A stretch of 64,000 nucleotides of DNA, taken from NCBI RefSeq assembly GCF_010667655.1, contig NZ_WHZU01000006.1, positions 62,001 through 126,000 on the forward strand. Reading direction: 5' to 3'. Numbering within the stretch: position 1 is the first letter of the stretch; every line of letters begins with the position of its first letter. Source of the stretch: Bifidobacterium saimiriisciurei. GTDB taxonomy: Bacteria; Actinomycetota; Actinomycetes; Actinomycetales; Bifidobacteriaceae. Positions 37,550 through 47,164 of the stretch are shown here, piece after piece. The position numbers and the translations under genes were made by a program. The notes under the pieces were generated by a model. It was given only the letters and a program-made list of their open reading frames with translations, was not told where the DNA came from and ran no database searches.

Positions 37550-38824
37550 ATGAGTGCTGCAACTGCAAACGATACCGCTGTTACCAAAACTGCCGCCGAG
37601 CTCGCGACCGAGAACGACAACAAGAAGGTCGTGCTCAAGGTCGACCATGTGGCCAAGTTCTTCAAGCTGCCGACCGAACAGGCGTCCGGTTTGAAACAGG
37701 CCCTCATTAACTGGACCAAGGGCATCAAGGGCTTCAAGATTCAGCATGTGCTGCGCGATATCTCCTTCGAGGTGCATGAAGGCGACTTCTTCGGCATCGT
37801 CGGTCGAAACGGCAGCGGCAAGTCCACTCTGCTGAAGCTGATTTCCCAGATTTACATGCCCGACGGCGGTTCCATCACCGTGAACGGCAAGCTCGTTCCG
37901 TTCATCGAGCTCGGTGTGGGCTTCAACCCCGAACTCACTGGCCGTGAGAACGTGTATCTCAACGGTGCTCTGCTGGGCTTCTCCCATGCCGAAATCGACG
38001 ATATGTATGACGACATCGTCGAATTCGCCGAACTGGGTGAGTTCATGGACCAGAAGCTGAAGAACTACTCTTCCGGCATGCAGGTCCGTCTGGCGTTCTC
38101 CGTGGCCATCAAGGCGCAGGGCGACATCCTTGTGCTCGACGAGGTGCTCGCCGTCGGCGACGAATCCTTCCAGCGCAAGTGCGACAACTACTTCGCGCAG
38201 ATCAAGAAGGATCCGAAGAAGACGGTCATCCTCGTGACCCACAGCATGGACGCGGTCAAGAAATACTGCAACAAGGCAATTCTCATCAAGGACGGCGAAA
38301 TAGTCGAAAGCGGCAACAAGGACGACGTCGCCGATCGTTACACTCTGGAGAACCTCAAAGCCCAGGACAAGCAGCGTGTCAAGGATGACTTTGATCTCGG
38401 TCTTAACGAGCAGGTCCCGTCGATGAAAATCGAACCGGAGGGTTCGCCGCTGTGCGCCGACATCAGCAAGCCGTTCCGATTTACCGTCGAGTACGAATAT
38501 AAAGAGAAGCGTGACCATTACGTGGCCCTTTCGCTTATCGATATCCGACGTGGCGGTACCACATACGACACCAAGGTGTTCCGTAAGGCATCGGAAGGCA
38601 AGCAGGTTCTGCATTGCTCGCTACCGTTGGATTTGTTCAGCAATGGTGACTTCCGTCTGGTCGCTGCTGTACGTGTGAAGGACGATATCCATCCCAAGTC
38701 CACGAAGATGGTTGCTTTCACCAACGATGCCAACTCATGCGTATTCTCCATTCGTGAGTCCGAAAATACGGAATACGCATTGCTGAACGATGATGCGATG
38801 TCCATCACCGTGGAGGAATCATGA
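37550..38824 (+). CDS. wzt: ABC transporter ATPase for polysaccharide export
   Basis: 424 residues. The ATPase domain (about 25-275) has Walker A GRNGSGKST, signature NYSSGMQVRLAF, Walker B ILVLDEVLAVGDE and switch His VTHS. A C-terminal beta-rich extension (about 300-424) resembles the Wzt-C glycan-recognition domain, which in other bacteria reads the chain end before export. It starts directly at the Wzm stop. The 38821 overlap with the next gene suggests the modifying enzyme is made in step. Confidence 0.92.
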   Translation: MSAATANDTAVTKTAAELATENDNKKVVLKVDHVAKFFKLPTEQASGLKQALINWTKGIKGFKIQHVLRDISFEVHEGDFFGIVGRNGSGKSTLLKLISQIYMPDGGSITVNGKLVPFIELGVGFNPELTGRENVYLNGALLGFSHAEIDDMYDDIVEFAELGEFMDQKLKNYSSGMQVRLAFSVAIKAQGDILVLDEVLAVGDESFQRKCDNYFAQIKKDPKKTVILVTHSMDAVKKYCNKAILIKDGEIVESGNKDDVADRYTLENLKAQDKQRVKDDFDLGLNEQVPSMKIEPEGSPLCADISKPFRFTVEYEYKEKRDHYVALSLIDIRRGGTTYDTKVFRKASEGKQVLHCSLPLDLFSNGDFRLVAAVRVKDDIHPKSTKMVAFTNDANSCVFSIRESENTEYALLNDDAMSITVEES

Positions 38825-39963
38825 CGTTATCGGCGCCTTCGCAGGAAGTGACGGTCAAAGGGTATCTTGCCCATAATCTGGGGGATGATCTGTTCATGGA
38901 TACGCTGTTTCGGCGGTATCCTGACGTCCGCTTTACTGTAGTCGCCGACGAGCCGTATCGGTTCTTCGAGAGCCGATACGGCAATGTCCGTCTCATTCCG
39001 CTTGGGACCGCCATACCTCGGCGACCGCTGCTGGGACTGATGTCTCGTATTGGTGGAGTGACTGTGTCTCCTGAAGTGCGTTTGCTGCTGGAAGACGTAC
39101 ACCGTACCCGAAATCTGGTGATGATTGGCGGATCGATGTATCAGCAGCAGCGAGATGAACAGCTGCAGAAGCAAATCCTCTTTGAAACGCGGCATCTGTA
39201 TAAGACGCCCGATCATACTTTCGTTATTGGGGCGAATTTCGGCCCGTATTGGGCCGAGGATTATCGAGAAGCTTATCGACATATTTTCACGCAGTATTGC
39301 GATGACGTTTGTTTCCGTGACAAGTGGTCGAAGTCTCAGTTCCCGGATGTTGCCAATATCCGAACCGCCAGCGATGTGTTGTTTGCATTCCCGATGCCGA
39401 AATTGAAGAAGCGCAAGCAGGCGTTTTTCTCGGTTTGTGATTTGTCATTGCCAGGGAGGCCTGAGTCGCTTCGCTCAAAGGCTGATGAGTACGAGCAGTG
39501 GATTGCAGATATCGCTGAAAAACTGCATGCAAAGGGGTACTCGATTGTTTTCGGCGCATTCTGCACTCCGGAAAACGATGGGGCTGCCATCGGACGGATT
39601 CAGGAAATGCTGCGGGCAAGGGGAGTGAACAGCGAGAATATCATCTATCAGTATGATCAGGACCCTATGGTGAACGCCATCGCTTCTTCGGAGATTGTCG
39701 TTGCCACTCGGTTCCATGCGACCATTCTTGGCTTGATAGCTGGTTCCAAGGTGTTGCCGCTCATCTATAACGTCAAGACCGACAATATGCTGAATGATAT
39801 TGCTCGGAATGGTATTCGACGTGTCGATTTGCTGAACGATATGCCGAAAAACTGGCCTCATGACGCTGATGAGATTATCGGTCTCCAACCGATCGATGTG
39901 AGCAAACAGCAACGGGATGCCGAATTGCAGTTTAAAGCGCTTGACGATTTTCTTGGCAGATAG
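38821..39963 (+). CDS. polysaccharide pyruvyl transferase family protein
   Basis: 380 residues with the family pattern: an N-terminal GYLAHNLGDDLFMDTLFRRYP start, a middle VMIGGSMYQQQ, FGPYW and CFRDKWSKS, and the C-terminal signature SEIVVATRFHATILGLIAGSKVLPLIY. Members transfer pyruvate ketals from phosphoenolpyruvate to sugars (CsaB, WcaK-like), making the polymer acidic; some members act otherwise. It overlaps wzt by four bases. Confidence 0.88.
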   Translation: MTLSAPSQEVTVKGYLAHNLGDDLFMDTLFRRYPDVRFTVVADEPYRFFESRYGNVRLIPLGTAIPRRPLLGLMSRIGGVTVSPEVRLLLEDVHRTRNLVMIGGSMYQQQRDEQLQKQILFETRHLYKTPDHTFVIGANFGPYWAEDYREAYRHIFTQYCDDVCFRDKWSKSQFPDVANIRTASDVLFAFPMPKLKKRKQAFFSVCDLSLPGRPESLRSKADEYEQWIADIAEKLHAKGYSIVFGAFCTPENDGAAIGRIQEMLRARGVNSENIIYQYDQDPMVNAIASSEIVVATRFHATILGLIAGSKVLPLIYNVKTDNMLNDIARNGIRRVDLLNDMPKNWPHDADEIIGLQPIDVSKQQRDAELQFKALDDFLGR

Positions 39964-39995
39964 GATGCGGCATATCTGACTTCATGAGGTAGGGA

Positions 39996-41675
39996 ATGCA
40001 CGGGATGAAGCTGTCTAAAGCGCAAATCATTTTAGGTATTATCTGTGGCTCCTGCATCGCTATCGGCAATGCAGGAGCCACGGGGGCGATATCCATACGT
40101 TCAGGCGTTTTGTGGATAGAGCTGTTTGCTTTTTCGGTAATAGCGGTATGCGGTTTTGTCTTGCTTCAATATGGTGTGCAACATCATTACCTATGTAAGG
40201 CACATGTTGCTGACGATGACGAGATTCCAGCATCGGAGCAGATGTTCCCCTCCAGAATACGCGCTGCCGTGCAAGCTCTTCCATGGTTTCAACTCACTGG
40301 ATGGAGCATTGCGCTTTCGTGGATTGTCATTCTATTTTGCTGGCTGCCATATTTGGTGGCTCTGCATCCGGGAATCCTGTATTACGACACCGGACAGCAG
40401 ATAGCCCAGTTTTTTGGCCGCCCGGCATGGTCTCATGCCGGTATACCGGTCGGCATGATTTGGGATCATCATCCTTGGTTTGACACTTATGCATTCGGAT
40501 TGTTCGCCAAGCTGGGCACTGTATTAGGGAGCGCATCGCAAGGGTTGTTCCTGCTTTGCCTGCTGCAATGTGTGACGATGAGCCTTACTTTCGCAATCAG
40601 TCTTTCCTATATGCGGCAGCGATTTTCTGTCGGAGCGCCGATGTGCTCGACTATGCTGCTGTTCTATGCAGTGTTCCCTCTATTCCCGATTCTCTTCTGC
40701 ACGGTAGTCAAGGATGTATTCCACGCTGTTTTCTTCCTGCCTTGGGTATTGATGTATGTGGAATCCTGGAAGTCGAGTTTGAGCTCATTGAAGCGTCCTT
40801 TCTTCCTCGTGGGTTTCTTCGCGCTTACTGTGCTCTCTGGCCTGACGACGAAAACCGGAGGAATCATCTGTCTGTTATCCGTCGGGATTCTGATATTCGT
40901 CAAGTCGGGATTGCGAAAGAGGATTCTGGCCGTCGCATTCTTGGCTGCATATATGGCAGTTACTTCAATAATTATCCCGATGGCACTTTTCCCTGCTTTA
41001 AAAATCGTAACTACTGATTCGAGTCAGTTCTTTGTGATACCGCTTCAAATGACAGCTCGATACGCGAAAGACAATCCGAACGAAGCGACATCAGATCAAA
41101 TCGAAGCGATTAATTGCTTTTCGCAGGTTCGTTATCAAGATATGGCGAGCCAGTATCGCCCCTTCATAACTGATCCGGTTAGCGGTTTCACGATTCGTAA
41201 TGCCGCATGTACTGGAGATTATGTCAAGGCTTGGCTCCAGCAGGGAATCACGCATCCTTCCTCATATATCAATGCGTTTGTTGCTCTGGAAGCCAGTTTC
41301 TTCTCCACCGACAGACCTGCGGTGGAGAATCCCACCTATATGGCTAATCCGCCATACGCAATGACCGGCAACCAGATGGATGTACAACTATCGACATCGG
41401 TCAATGAGAATTTGCTGGGGGACATCATTCCGACGGATGCTTATCCAAACACTGCGGTTAAGCAACTGTACGAGGGAATGAATCACATACCGGTATTGAA
41501 CATACTGACATATCAGTCATTCTGGTCATGGATGTTGCCGATGGGCCTATTGGCTCTTCTGTGCTCTCGAAAAGTGCGTGTCCACGCTAAGGAAACTCGC
41601 CTATGGATTGTGTTTGGTCCATACTGGCTGTCTTTGTTGTCTCTTTACGCGGGGTCAACAGGGTTTTATATGTGA
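39996..41675 (+). CDS. DUF6020-like polytopic membrane protein, putative GT-C enzyme
   Basis: 559 residues with about ten to twelve membrane segments. An extracytoplasmic motif after an early helix, PYLVALHPGILYYDTGQQIAQFFG with DHHPWFDTYAFG, matches DUF6020-type proteins. A large loop lies around residues 350-490. It ends abruptly at GSTGFYM inside what looks like a last membrane hairpin, so a short C-terminal loss is possible. ATG 39996 lies six bases after GAGG. It is the last gene of the export operon and has lower GC than wzm/wzt. The role is inferred: adding groups to the glycan outside the membrane. Confidence 0.78.
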   Translation: MHGMKLSKAQIILGIICGSCIAIGNAGATGAISIRSGVLWIELFAFSVIAVCGFVLLQYGVQHHYLCKAHVADDDEIPASEQMFPSRIRAAVQALPWFQLTGWSIALSWIVILFCWLPYLVALHPGILYYDTGQQIAQFFGRPAWSHAGIPVGMIWDHHPWFDTYAFGLFAKLGTVLGSASQGLFLLCLLQCVTMSLTFAISLSYMRQRFSVGAPMCSTMLLFYAVFPLFPILFCTVVKDVFHAVFFLPWVLMYVESWKSSLSSLKRPFFLVGFFALTVLSGLTTKTGGIICLLSVGILIFVKSGLRKRILAVAFLAAYMAVTSIIIPMALFPALKIVTTDSSQFFVIPLQMTARYAKDNPNEATSDQIEAINCFSQVRYQDMASQYRPFITDPVSGFTIRNAACTGDYVKAWLQQGITHPSSYINAFVALEASFFSTDRPAVENPTYMANPPYAMTGNQMDVQLSTSVNENLLGDIIPTDAYPNTAVKQLYEGMNHIPVLNILTYQSFWSWMLPMGLLALLCSRKVRVHAKETRLWIVFGPYWLSLLSLYAGSTGFYM

Positions 41676-41984
41676 TATATCATTGGGATGATTTATATTG
41701 CACCGGTGTTTGTGATGCTCACTAGCGCTTATATGGAAGATAGGTGCTAAATAAAGAATAAGAGAGCGTAGGAAGGTATCTGAAAACAGGCACGAATTCC
41801 GGCTACACTGTGATATGGATGCGGTGTTTGCTTTCACGGTTTCCTCGACACATTCCTGAGTAAATGCCGCATCTCTTTTTCCTCTTTTGTTTGTGCTCCT
41901 TACCCTTGTAGAGATTGTCTGGAGGGCGGGGGTATCCTCACCTTTGAGGATGAATTAGAGAATTAGACGAAAGGCTATTGACAG
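41676..41984. other. AT-rich intergenic region upstream of the surface-protein operon
   Basis: 309 bp with no supported gene. It holds a small ATCCTCA/TGAGGAT hairpin (about 41932-41949) and AAAGG before the start at 41985. A CTGAAA...TACACT pair near 41780-41810 could be a promoter, but this is weak. Confidence 0.4.
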
Positions 41985-43379
41985 ATGGTGTGTAAACGCA
42001 CTGTTTCTCGGTTGGCGATAGGCCTAGCTGCCATGATGTTTATGACTCCTGTGACTCTGGCGGAACAGCCTGCTGCATGGGCGGGGGAAGTGCAGGAAGA
42101 GACAACTTCCACGGTTAGTCCTTCGATGGAGAGTTCTGCTTCCGATAATGAAGAATCATCTCGTTCTGATAACAGTTCCAGGACGAATGGTTCCTCTTTT
42201 GTGGATAATCAGACGGTGGAATCATCTAAAGATAATTCATCTGATTCGGCTGCAGAATCAACGGAAAACGATGAAGAGAATCCCACTAATGAATCTTCTA
42301 CGAATACCAGTGAAATGAAGGCTCAGAACTCGTGGGCTGATATCACGGGATTTAATAGTGCGTATACCAAATATGTGAATGAACTGACTAGTCGACTCGC
42401 ATCCGCGTGCGGTAACGCGACTGGATGTAAAGTCGCAGGATTGAAGGATAACGGCGTTGTTTCCGTCAAATCCGGATATCAGGGCGCATACTCGGCGGAT
42501 GCCGCAGGTGGCATTATCACAACGTCCTCTGATACTTCGCCTCAGGCAGCCACGACATACAAGTTCACAGTTCGTCCAAACCATACAGGTAAGTTTTCCA
42601 TTCGTAATGCTGGTACTGTGAGCGGAACCCGTCCTTCTTTCATTATTGCAGCGCACGGTCAGTTCGGTAACAACGAAGCTCAATCCGATTATGCATATGC
42701 TGGTTACCTCGGCGACCAAAAGAATGGTGTTAAGTTTGCTTCTGCAGGGGATTTCTCTTCGTGGCTAAATAGCGCTTCGCATGGTGACTACTTCCTAGGT
42801 AACAAGTCAACGACATTGTGTGCTGCCGGCCGCTGCCAAGGTGGTGCCAACTCTGAAAGCAACTGGGTGTTCTTCAACAATGGAACGAAAAGCACTATTA
42901 CGGTTGCCGTTGTGCTGACTGCGCGAGGCTCGGGTAACGCTGCAAAGCTGACAGTAAAGTACACCGAACTGAACAATGCTGATGCCGTACCGGTATATCG
43001 TCTCTATCATCGCGGTGCAGACCGTCATCTATATACCGTGAACCGGAATGAATATAATACGCTTCAGCGTAGGGGATGGAGAAGCGAGGGGGTTTCCTTC
43101 AAGGCTTCGAAAACGGGAACCCCTGTTTATCGTCTATATTTCGGACACTATCATCTTCACCTGTACACGGCAAACAAGTATGAGTACAACTCATTGCAAA
43201 AAAAGGGTTGGCGTGGAGAAGGCATTGCTTTCCGCTATGCCGCTGATGGTCTCAATGATGTGTATAGGTTGAATAATCCGTACACCCGAGAACACATATA
43301 CACTTCGTATAACGAATACCGTCTCCTTGGACTCAGAACCAAGTGGCAGCAGGAACATATCGCTTGGAGTTCGCTATGA
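41985..43379 (+). CDS. secreted Ser/Asn-rich surface protein with C-terminal DUF5648-like repeats
   Basis: 464 residues. A signal peptide (about 1-33) is followed by a disordered Ser/Asp/Asn/Glu-rich stretch (about 38-110). A unique region (about 115-325) contains Cys near 141, 147, 277 and 282 that could form disulfides, then three DUF5648-like repeats (about 330-464: VYRLYHRGADRHLYTVNRNEYNTLQRRGWRSEGV and so on). The middle domain was not recognised. There is no LPXTG anchor, so the repeats may hold it at the surface. Overlaps the next gene by four bases. Confidence 0.85.
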   Translation: MVCKRTVSRLAIGLAAMMFMTPVTLAEQPAAWAGEVQEETTSTVSPSMESSASDNEESSRSDNSSRTNGSSFVDNQTVESSKDNSSDSAAESTENDEENPTNESSTNTSEMKAQNSWADITGFNSAYTKYVNELTSRLASACGNATGCKVAGLKDNGVVSVKSGYQGAYSADAAGGIITTSSDTSPQAATTYKFTVRPNHTGKFSIRNAGTVSGTRPSFIIAAHGQFGNNEAQSDYAYAGYLGDQKNGVKFASAGDFSSWLNSASHGDYFLGNKSTTLCAAGRCQGGANSESNWVFFNNGTKSTITVAVVLTARGSGNAAKLTVKYTELNNADAVPVYRLYHRGADRHLYTVNRNEYNTLQRRGWRSEGVSFKASKTGTPVYRLYFGHYHLHLYTANKYEYNSLQKKGWRGEGIAFRYAADGLNDVYRLNNPYTREHIYTSYNEYRLLGLRTKWQQEHIAWSSL

Positions 43380-43849
43380 CGGGCCAGCGAGTCAAGCATA
43401 AGGACAATCGGTCAAAACGCCACAGGCTGTATTGGGGTCTTGCGTCTGTGATTGTTCTTGCGCTTATCATCGGCTTCGTCGTTTGGAAGGGCGTTCCTTA
43501 CGTACAAGAGAAGCGTGCTGAGGCCGCGGCTCCGGCCTTGGTCTCGAAGGTTGACTCCGAATGCAATCCGGACGTGGAATTCAGCGAAACAGCCTACGAC
43601 AAAGAGATCATGGTCACGGAGGATGGCGGCAAATCCATGACGTTGCTCTCCGGCAAGGACTCCTCGAAAAAGACGTTGGACTGCATGTTGACCAAGTACG
43701 GTATGCCTGACGACCTGAAGCAGAAAATCCTCGACGCCAAGATGGACGACGGGCTGAAGACCGAACGGTGGAACGGCATGAACGTCACTTGGATCTATAA
43801 CAACAATACTGGTCTGCAAGTCACACTTGAAACCCTGAACGACAAATAA
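43376..43849 (+). CDS. membrane-anchored hypothetical protein
   Basis: 157 residues. A basic N-terminus is followed by one membrane helix (about residues 22-42) and an external domain with two Cys (about residues 62 and 102) that may pair. The family was not recognised. The ATG at 43376 overlaps the preceding stop (ATGA); an earlier in-frame ATG at 43343 lies inside that gene and is ignored. Its coupling to the surface protein suggests a helper or membrane partner. Confidence 0.75.
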   Translation: MTGQRVKHKDNRSKRHRLYWGLASVIVLALIIGFVVWKGVPYVQEKRAEAAAPALVSKVDSECNPDVEFSETAYDKEIMVTEDGGKSMTLLSGKDSSKKTLDCMLTKYGMPDDLKQKILDAKMDDGLKTERWNGMNVTWIYNNNTGLQVTLETLNDK

Positions 43850-43877
43850 GAGCTTGGATATTTTATAAGGAATTCGT

Positions 43878-44930
43878 ATGCGTTTACAGTGGCTATATAA
43901 GCAAACAAAACGACGGACTTCGGCGATTGTCGTATTCGTTGTCTCCCTCGCTCTACTCATTCCGATGGGTCTTATCGGTACGGTTTCAGTATCAGCTGCT
44001 GGCGTCACCGTTGGCAGCGGCGCTACCGCTGCCGCTACTGGCTGGCAGAAGATTGGTGGCGACTGGTTCTACCTTGACCAGGGTGTGCCGCTGAAGGGTG
44101 AACAGACCATCGGAGGAGATTCATACTATTTCACGACAGATACCGGCGTTCGGTACTCGGGCTGGCGAAAGCTTTCCAACGGTCGTTATGTATTTTATGG
44201 TGGTGACGGCAAGAAATACAACGGCGGTAAAGAAGTGAAGATTGGTAGTGCCTGGTATTATCTCGAGCCTAAGACTGGGTATCGCCATACTGGGTGGGCA
44301 CGTTTGAGCAGTCAGACGTATAAGTACTATGCGCCCGATGGCCGTCGACTTACGAGTACTCATATGATTAATGGACGTCGTTATTGGTTTGATTCCACTG
44401 GTGCAACCGATAAGTACGGCTGGCAGAATCCTCCGCAGTATTTCCAAGTCAGTAGGCGTTCGGTGAAGTTCAACCGACCTGCACCGTGGAACTATGCTAC
44501 GCCTTCCCGACTTCGTGTCGATGCGAATCGCAACGAGGCGGTTGAGGTAATGATTCGTCGTGCTTACGAATACATGGGTACTCCATATATCTGGAACTAT
44601 GCCCTGGCACCGGGGCAGGGCGTTGATTGCGCCGGCCTGGTTATGCAGTCGCTGTATGCGACCGGTATGAACCTTGACGGCTACAATCCATACAACCATT
44701 GGTATGATCCGTACCACAGCCATGACGCTAATAACATGGCTGCGGATAAGCGATTCCAGCATGTGTCTCTTGAAGCTCGTAAGCGTGGAGACCTCATTTT
44801 CTACACTGGGCATGTCGCTATTTATCTTGGGAACAATCAGGTAATTGAAGCCTATGTCCCGAGAGTCCGTGTCGCCAACATCTTCGACGGTGGGCGTAGG
44901 CCTACGGCTATTGCCCGTCCGTTCGTCTGA
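43878..44930 (+). CDS. secreted NlpC/P60 peptidase with cell-wall-binding repeats
   Basis: 350 residues. A signal/anchor helix (about 17-40) is followed by four to five aromatic-Gly choline-binding-type repeats (about 52-180: GWQKIGGDWFYLDQG, GWRKLSNGRYVFYGGDGK, HTGWARLSSQTYKYYAPDG). The C-terminal NlpC/P60 domain (about 220-350) has the catalytic Cys in GVDCAGLVMQ and His in GHVAIYLG. It would cleave peptidoglycan stem peptides. It follows the membrane protein gene by 28 bp and probably belongs to the same three-gene unit. Confidence 0.92.
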   Translation: MRLQWLYKQTKRRTSAIVVFVVSLALLIPMGLIGTVSVSAAGVTVGSGATAAATGWQKIGGDWFYLDQGVPLKGEQTIGGDSYYFTTDTGVRYSGWRKLSNGRYVFYGGDGKKYNGGKEVKIGSAWYYLEPKTGYRHTGWARLSSQTYKYYAPDGRRLTSTHMINGRRYWFDSTGATDKYGWQNPPQYFQVSRRSVKFNRPAPWNYATPSRLRVDANRNEAVEVMIRRAYEYMGTPYIWNYALAPGQGVDCAGLVMQSLYATGMNLDGYNPYNHWYDPYHSHDANNMAADKRFQHVSLEARKRGDLIFYTGHVAIYLGNNQVIEAYVPRVRVANIFDGGRRPTAIARPFV

Positions 44931-44954
44931 TAGGTAGTTCGATCTGGAATGAGA

Positions 44955-44995
44955 GTGGCGGGGTGCAGACAGTTGCCTGCACCCCGCCACTTTTT
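44955..44995. terminator. strong Rho-independent terminator
   Basis: Perfect 14-bp GC-rich stem GTGGCGGGGTGCAG and complement around ACAGTTGC, followed by five T. It ends the surface-protein unit and faces the convergent GT2 gene. Confidence 0.9.
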
Positions 44996-45027
44996 GTAAT
45001 CGTCGAATACGACGTTGACTCGGGCCC

Positions 45028-46053
45028 CTACTTCATCCCCTTCACCTTGCGGTCGTAGATATGCTTTTCGAAGAGGCGGATCTTCTGGAGCATGGCGCAG
45101 CGCAGACGTTGGATGGGGGAGAGACGGCCGAGAAGTTCTCGCATTTCCGCACAATCAATCTCGTACTGACGCTGGCTCTCAGGGTCTGCAAAGTCTGGTG
45201 CGGTGCGTTCCTCGGCCGCGGAACCGACCAGCGTGTAGTAGCTGCGGGCCGGTGTTACGTCTTCGGACAGCGCATGACGGAAGTTGGCGATACCGGCGGC
45301 CACGTTGTCGTGGTAGAAGCCAAAGCTGCGTTCGACATGGGTGACGGACTCCGACGACTGCAGCCAGTAGTAGAGCACGGCATCCACGTCCACCACCTTG
45401 GCCATACGAGAGTAGAGTTTGCCGGCCACCATCACATCCTGCGCGTACATGCCCTCGGGGAACCTGATGCCGTCCCACAGTTCGCGGCGGTAGAGGCGGC
45501 ACCAATTGGCTTCGTTGAAATATCGGGCCTCGGTATGGCGGCCGAGCGCGCTGCCGATCAGGCGCAGCGACTTGCAGAACACGGTCTGGTAGGCGCGCAG
45601 CGGATTGCGGAACACGGTCGTCGTCTCCGGCGGTTCGGCGCCGACTGCGGCTTGCGCCACGGTGTCGGTGATCTGCGAGACGCCGATTTGCTGCCAACGG
45701 GCCTTGCTCATCGCCGCGCCCGTGGACTCCAGCGCGTGCAGCAGCAGATCGATGTTGCGGCGGTCGAGAATGTCGTCGTTGTCGGCGAACGCGATATACG
45801 CGCCGGTAGCGGCGTCAAGGCCGGCGTTCTGCGCCTTCGCGATACCGCCGTTCTCCTGGTGGATCACACGCACGCGCCCATCGCGAGCCGCGTACTCATC
45901 GCAGATCGCGCCCGACGAGTCCTTTGCGCCGTCATCCACCAGAATGATCTCCAGATTCCTATACGACTGTCCGACGATGGAATCCAGGCAGTATCGCAGA
46001 TACTTCTCCGCGTTGTACACCGGCACGATGATGCTCACGAGTTCATTCGACAT
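45028..46053 (-). CDS. GT2 family glycosyltransferase
   Basis: 341 residues. The GT-A domain begins LVSIIVPVYNAEKYLRYCLDSIVGQSYRNLEIILVDDGAKDSSG, with DXD-like FADNDD near residue 93 and a C-terminal part without membrane helices. It belongs to the common CpsI/WaaV-like group. High GC and stand-alone, so it may be a stable flanking gene. ATG 46053 is preferred to GTG 46059. Confidence 0.9.
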   Translation of the reverse strand: MSNELVSIIVPVYNAEKYLRYCLDSIVGQSYRNLEIILVDDGAKDSSGAICDEYAARDGRVRVIHQENGGIAKAQNAGLDAATGAYIAFADNDDILDRRNIDLLLHALESTGAAMSKARWQQIGVSQITDTVAQAAVGAEPPETTTVFRNPLRAYQTVFCKSLRLIGSALGRHTEARYFNEANWCRLYRRELWDGIRFPEGMYAQDVMVAGKLYSRMAKVVDVDAVLYYWLQSSESVTHVERSFGFYHDNVAAGIANFRHALSEDVTPARSYYTLVGSAAEERTAPDFADPESQRQYEIDCAEMRELLGRLSPIQRLRCAMLQKIRLFEKHIYDRKVKGMK

Positions 46054-46213
46054 GACCACCAGTCTACTGGTCGCGCGGAATCGCTTAGGGTTGCGTGTGG
46101 GCAGCCTCTAGGCGATTCCGCACGATGGGCACAATGACAAGGGGCATATAGGGAATTAAATTCCCGCCTTTATGCACCCTTCATATGCCCCATATAAACC
46201 CTTCGTGACGTAA

Positions 46214-47131
46214 TCACACCACGAATCGCACATACGTGCGGTCGTCGAATGACTCCATCGTGGGGGAGAAGCTCTTGGTGTCCTTGAATTCGCGGATGAG
46301 CAGCGGATCCTTCTGACGCAGGCGCAGCAGTTCGGTTTCGGAATCGTCGAGCGTGGGGCACAGGATCGGGTAGCCGTCGCTGGCGAGCACCACCTCGTCG
46401 CCGGGATGCACGGGCACCGCATGGACCGGGTATTCCGGGTCGGTGAAGCCGTCGAACACGAAATACCCGTATTCGCCGCGCTGGTTGGCGAAGTTCGCCT
46501 GCATCTTCAGGAACGGCATGATGGCGTCACGGCCGGGGTCTGCGAACACCGCGGTGGACGTGACCGCCGACAGCGGCACCGCGTCGGCCACTCCCACGCC
46601 GACGCCGCTGGCCTTGGCGGCGTCCTGCGCCTGGAACACGAAACTGCGCAGTTCGGCCAGCAGCAGGTCCACCTTCTTCATCGTGGGGATGCGCTTGCCG
46701 TTGACCATCGCCAGACAGTCGCCGAACAGCCAGATCTCATGCTGCGCCTCGCTGTAGACGACCATGTTCGCCTGAAGGCGTTCCGTGGGATGCTGACGGA
46801 AGAAGTCGGGGGAGAGCGGCGACGCCTCATAACGGTCGTGCAGTGCGGAGTCGAGCCGCTGCTGCATCGCGCGCATGGCTGCGGGGGCGTTTGACGTGAG
46901 CTGTGCGTTCGGCCACGCGTACGGCGACGGCTGCGACTGCACGATCTGCTCCAACGCGGCCAGCAGCGTATCCTTCGCCACCACGCCCGGTGTGGGCATC
47001 CAGATGCGTTCCGACGCCTTGCTGGTCACGCCGTCGACCACGGCCACAAAGCCGCCGCCTATGAAATAGCCATCCTCGTTGAGCGATTGATCACGGTGCT
47101 TACCGTGCGTAAACTCCTCAATGATGTTCAT
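46214..47131 (-). CDS. PP2C-like protein phosphatase family protein
   Basis: 305 residues with a PP2C-like motif set in order: RDQSLNEDGYF, FVAVVDGVTSK, WLFGDCLAMVNG, VVLASDGYP and near the end DDRTYVRF. These supply the acidic metal ligands of the fold, so a Mg/Mn-dependent Ser/Thr phosphatase is plausible although the family is divergent. GGAGG lies three bases before ATG 47131, closer than ideal. It sits 34 bp downstream of nothing on its own strand except the EEP gene's far side; no operon is evident. Confidence 0.65.
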   Translation of the reverse strand: MNIIEEFTHGKHRDQSLNEDGYFIGGGFVAVVDGVTSKASERIWMPTPGVVAKDTLLAALEQIVQSQPSPYAWPNAQLTSNAPAAMRAMQQRLDSALHDRYEASPLSPDFFRQHPTERLQANMVVYSEAQHEIWLFGDCLAMVNGKRIPTMKKVDLLLAELRSFVFQAQDAAKASGVGVGVADAVPLSAVTSTAVFADPGRDAIMPFLKMQANFANQRGEYGYFVFDGFTDPEYPVHAVPVHPGDEVVLASDGYPILCPTLDDSETELLRLRQKDPLLIREFKDTKSFSPTMESFDDRTYVRFVV

Positions 47132-47164
47132 AATCCTCCATTGTGGCACGCAGCCGGGAGTATA

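Noticed and set aside
43343-43375. Earlier ATG for the 157-aa membrane protein
   Set aside because: It lies inside the preceding gene without a ribosome site; the ATGA overlap at 43376 is the natural start.
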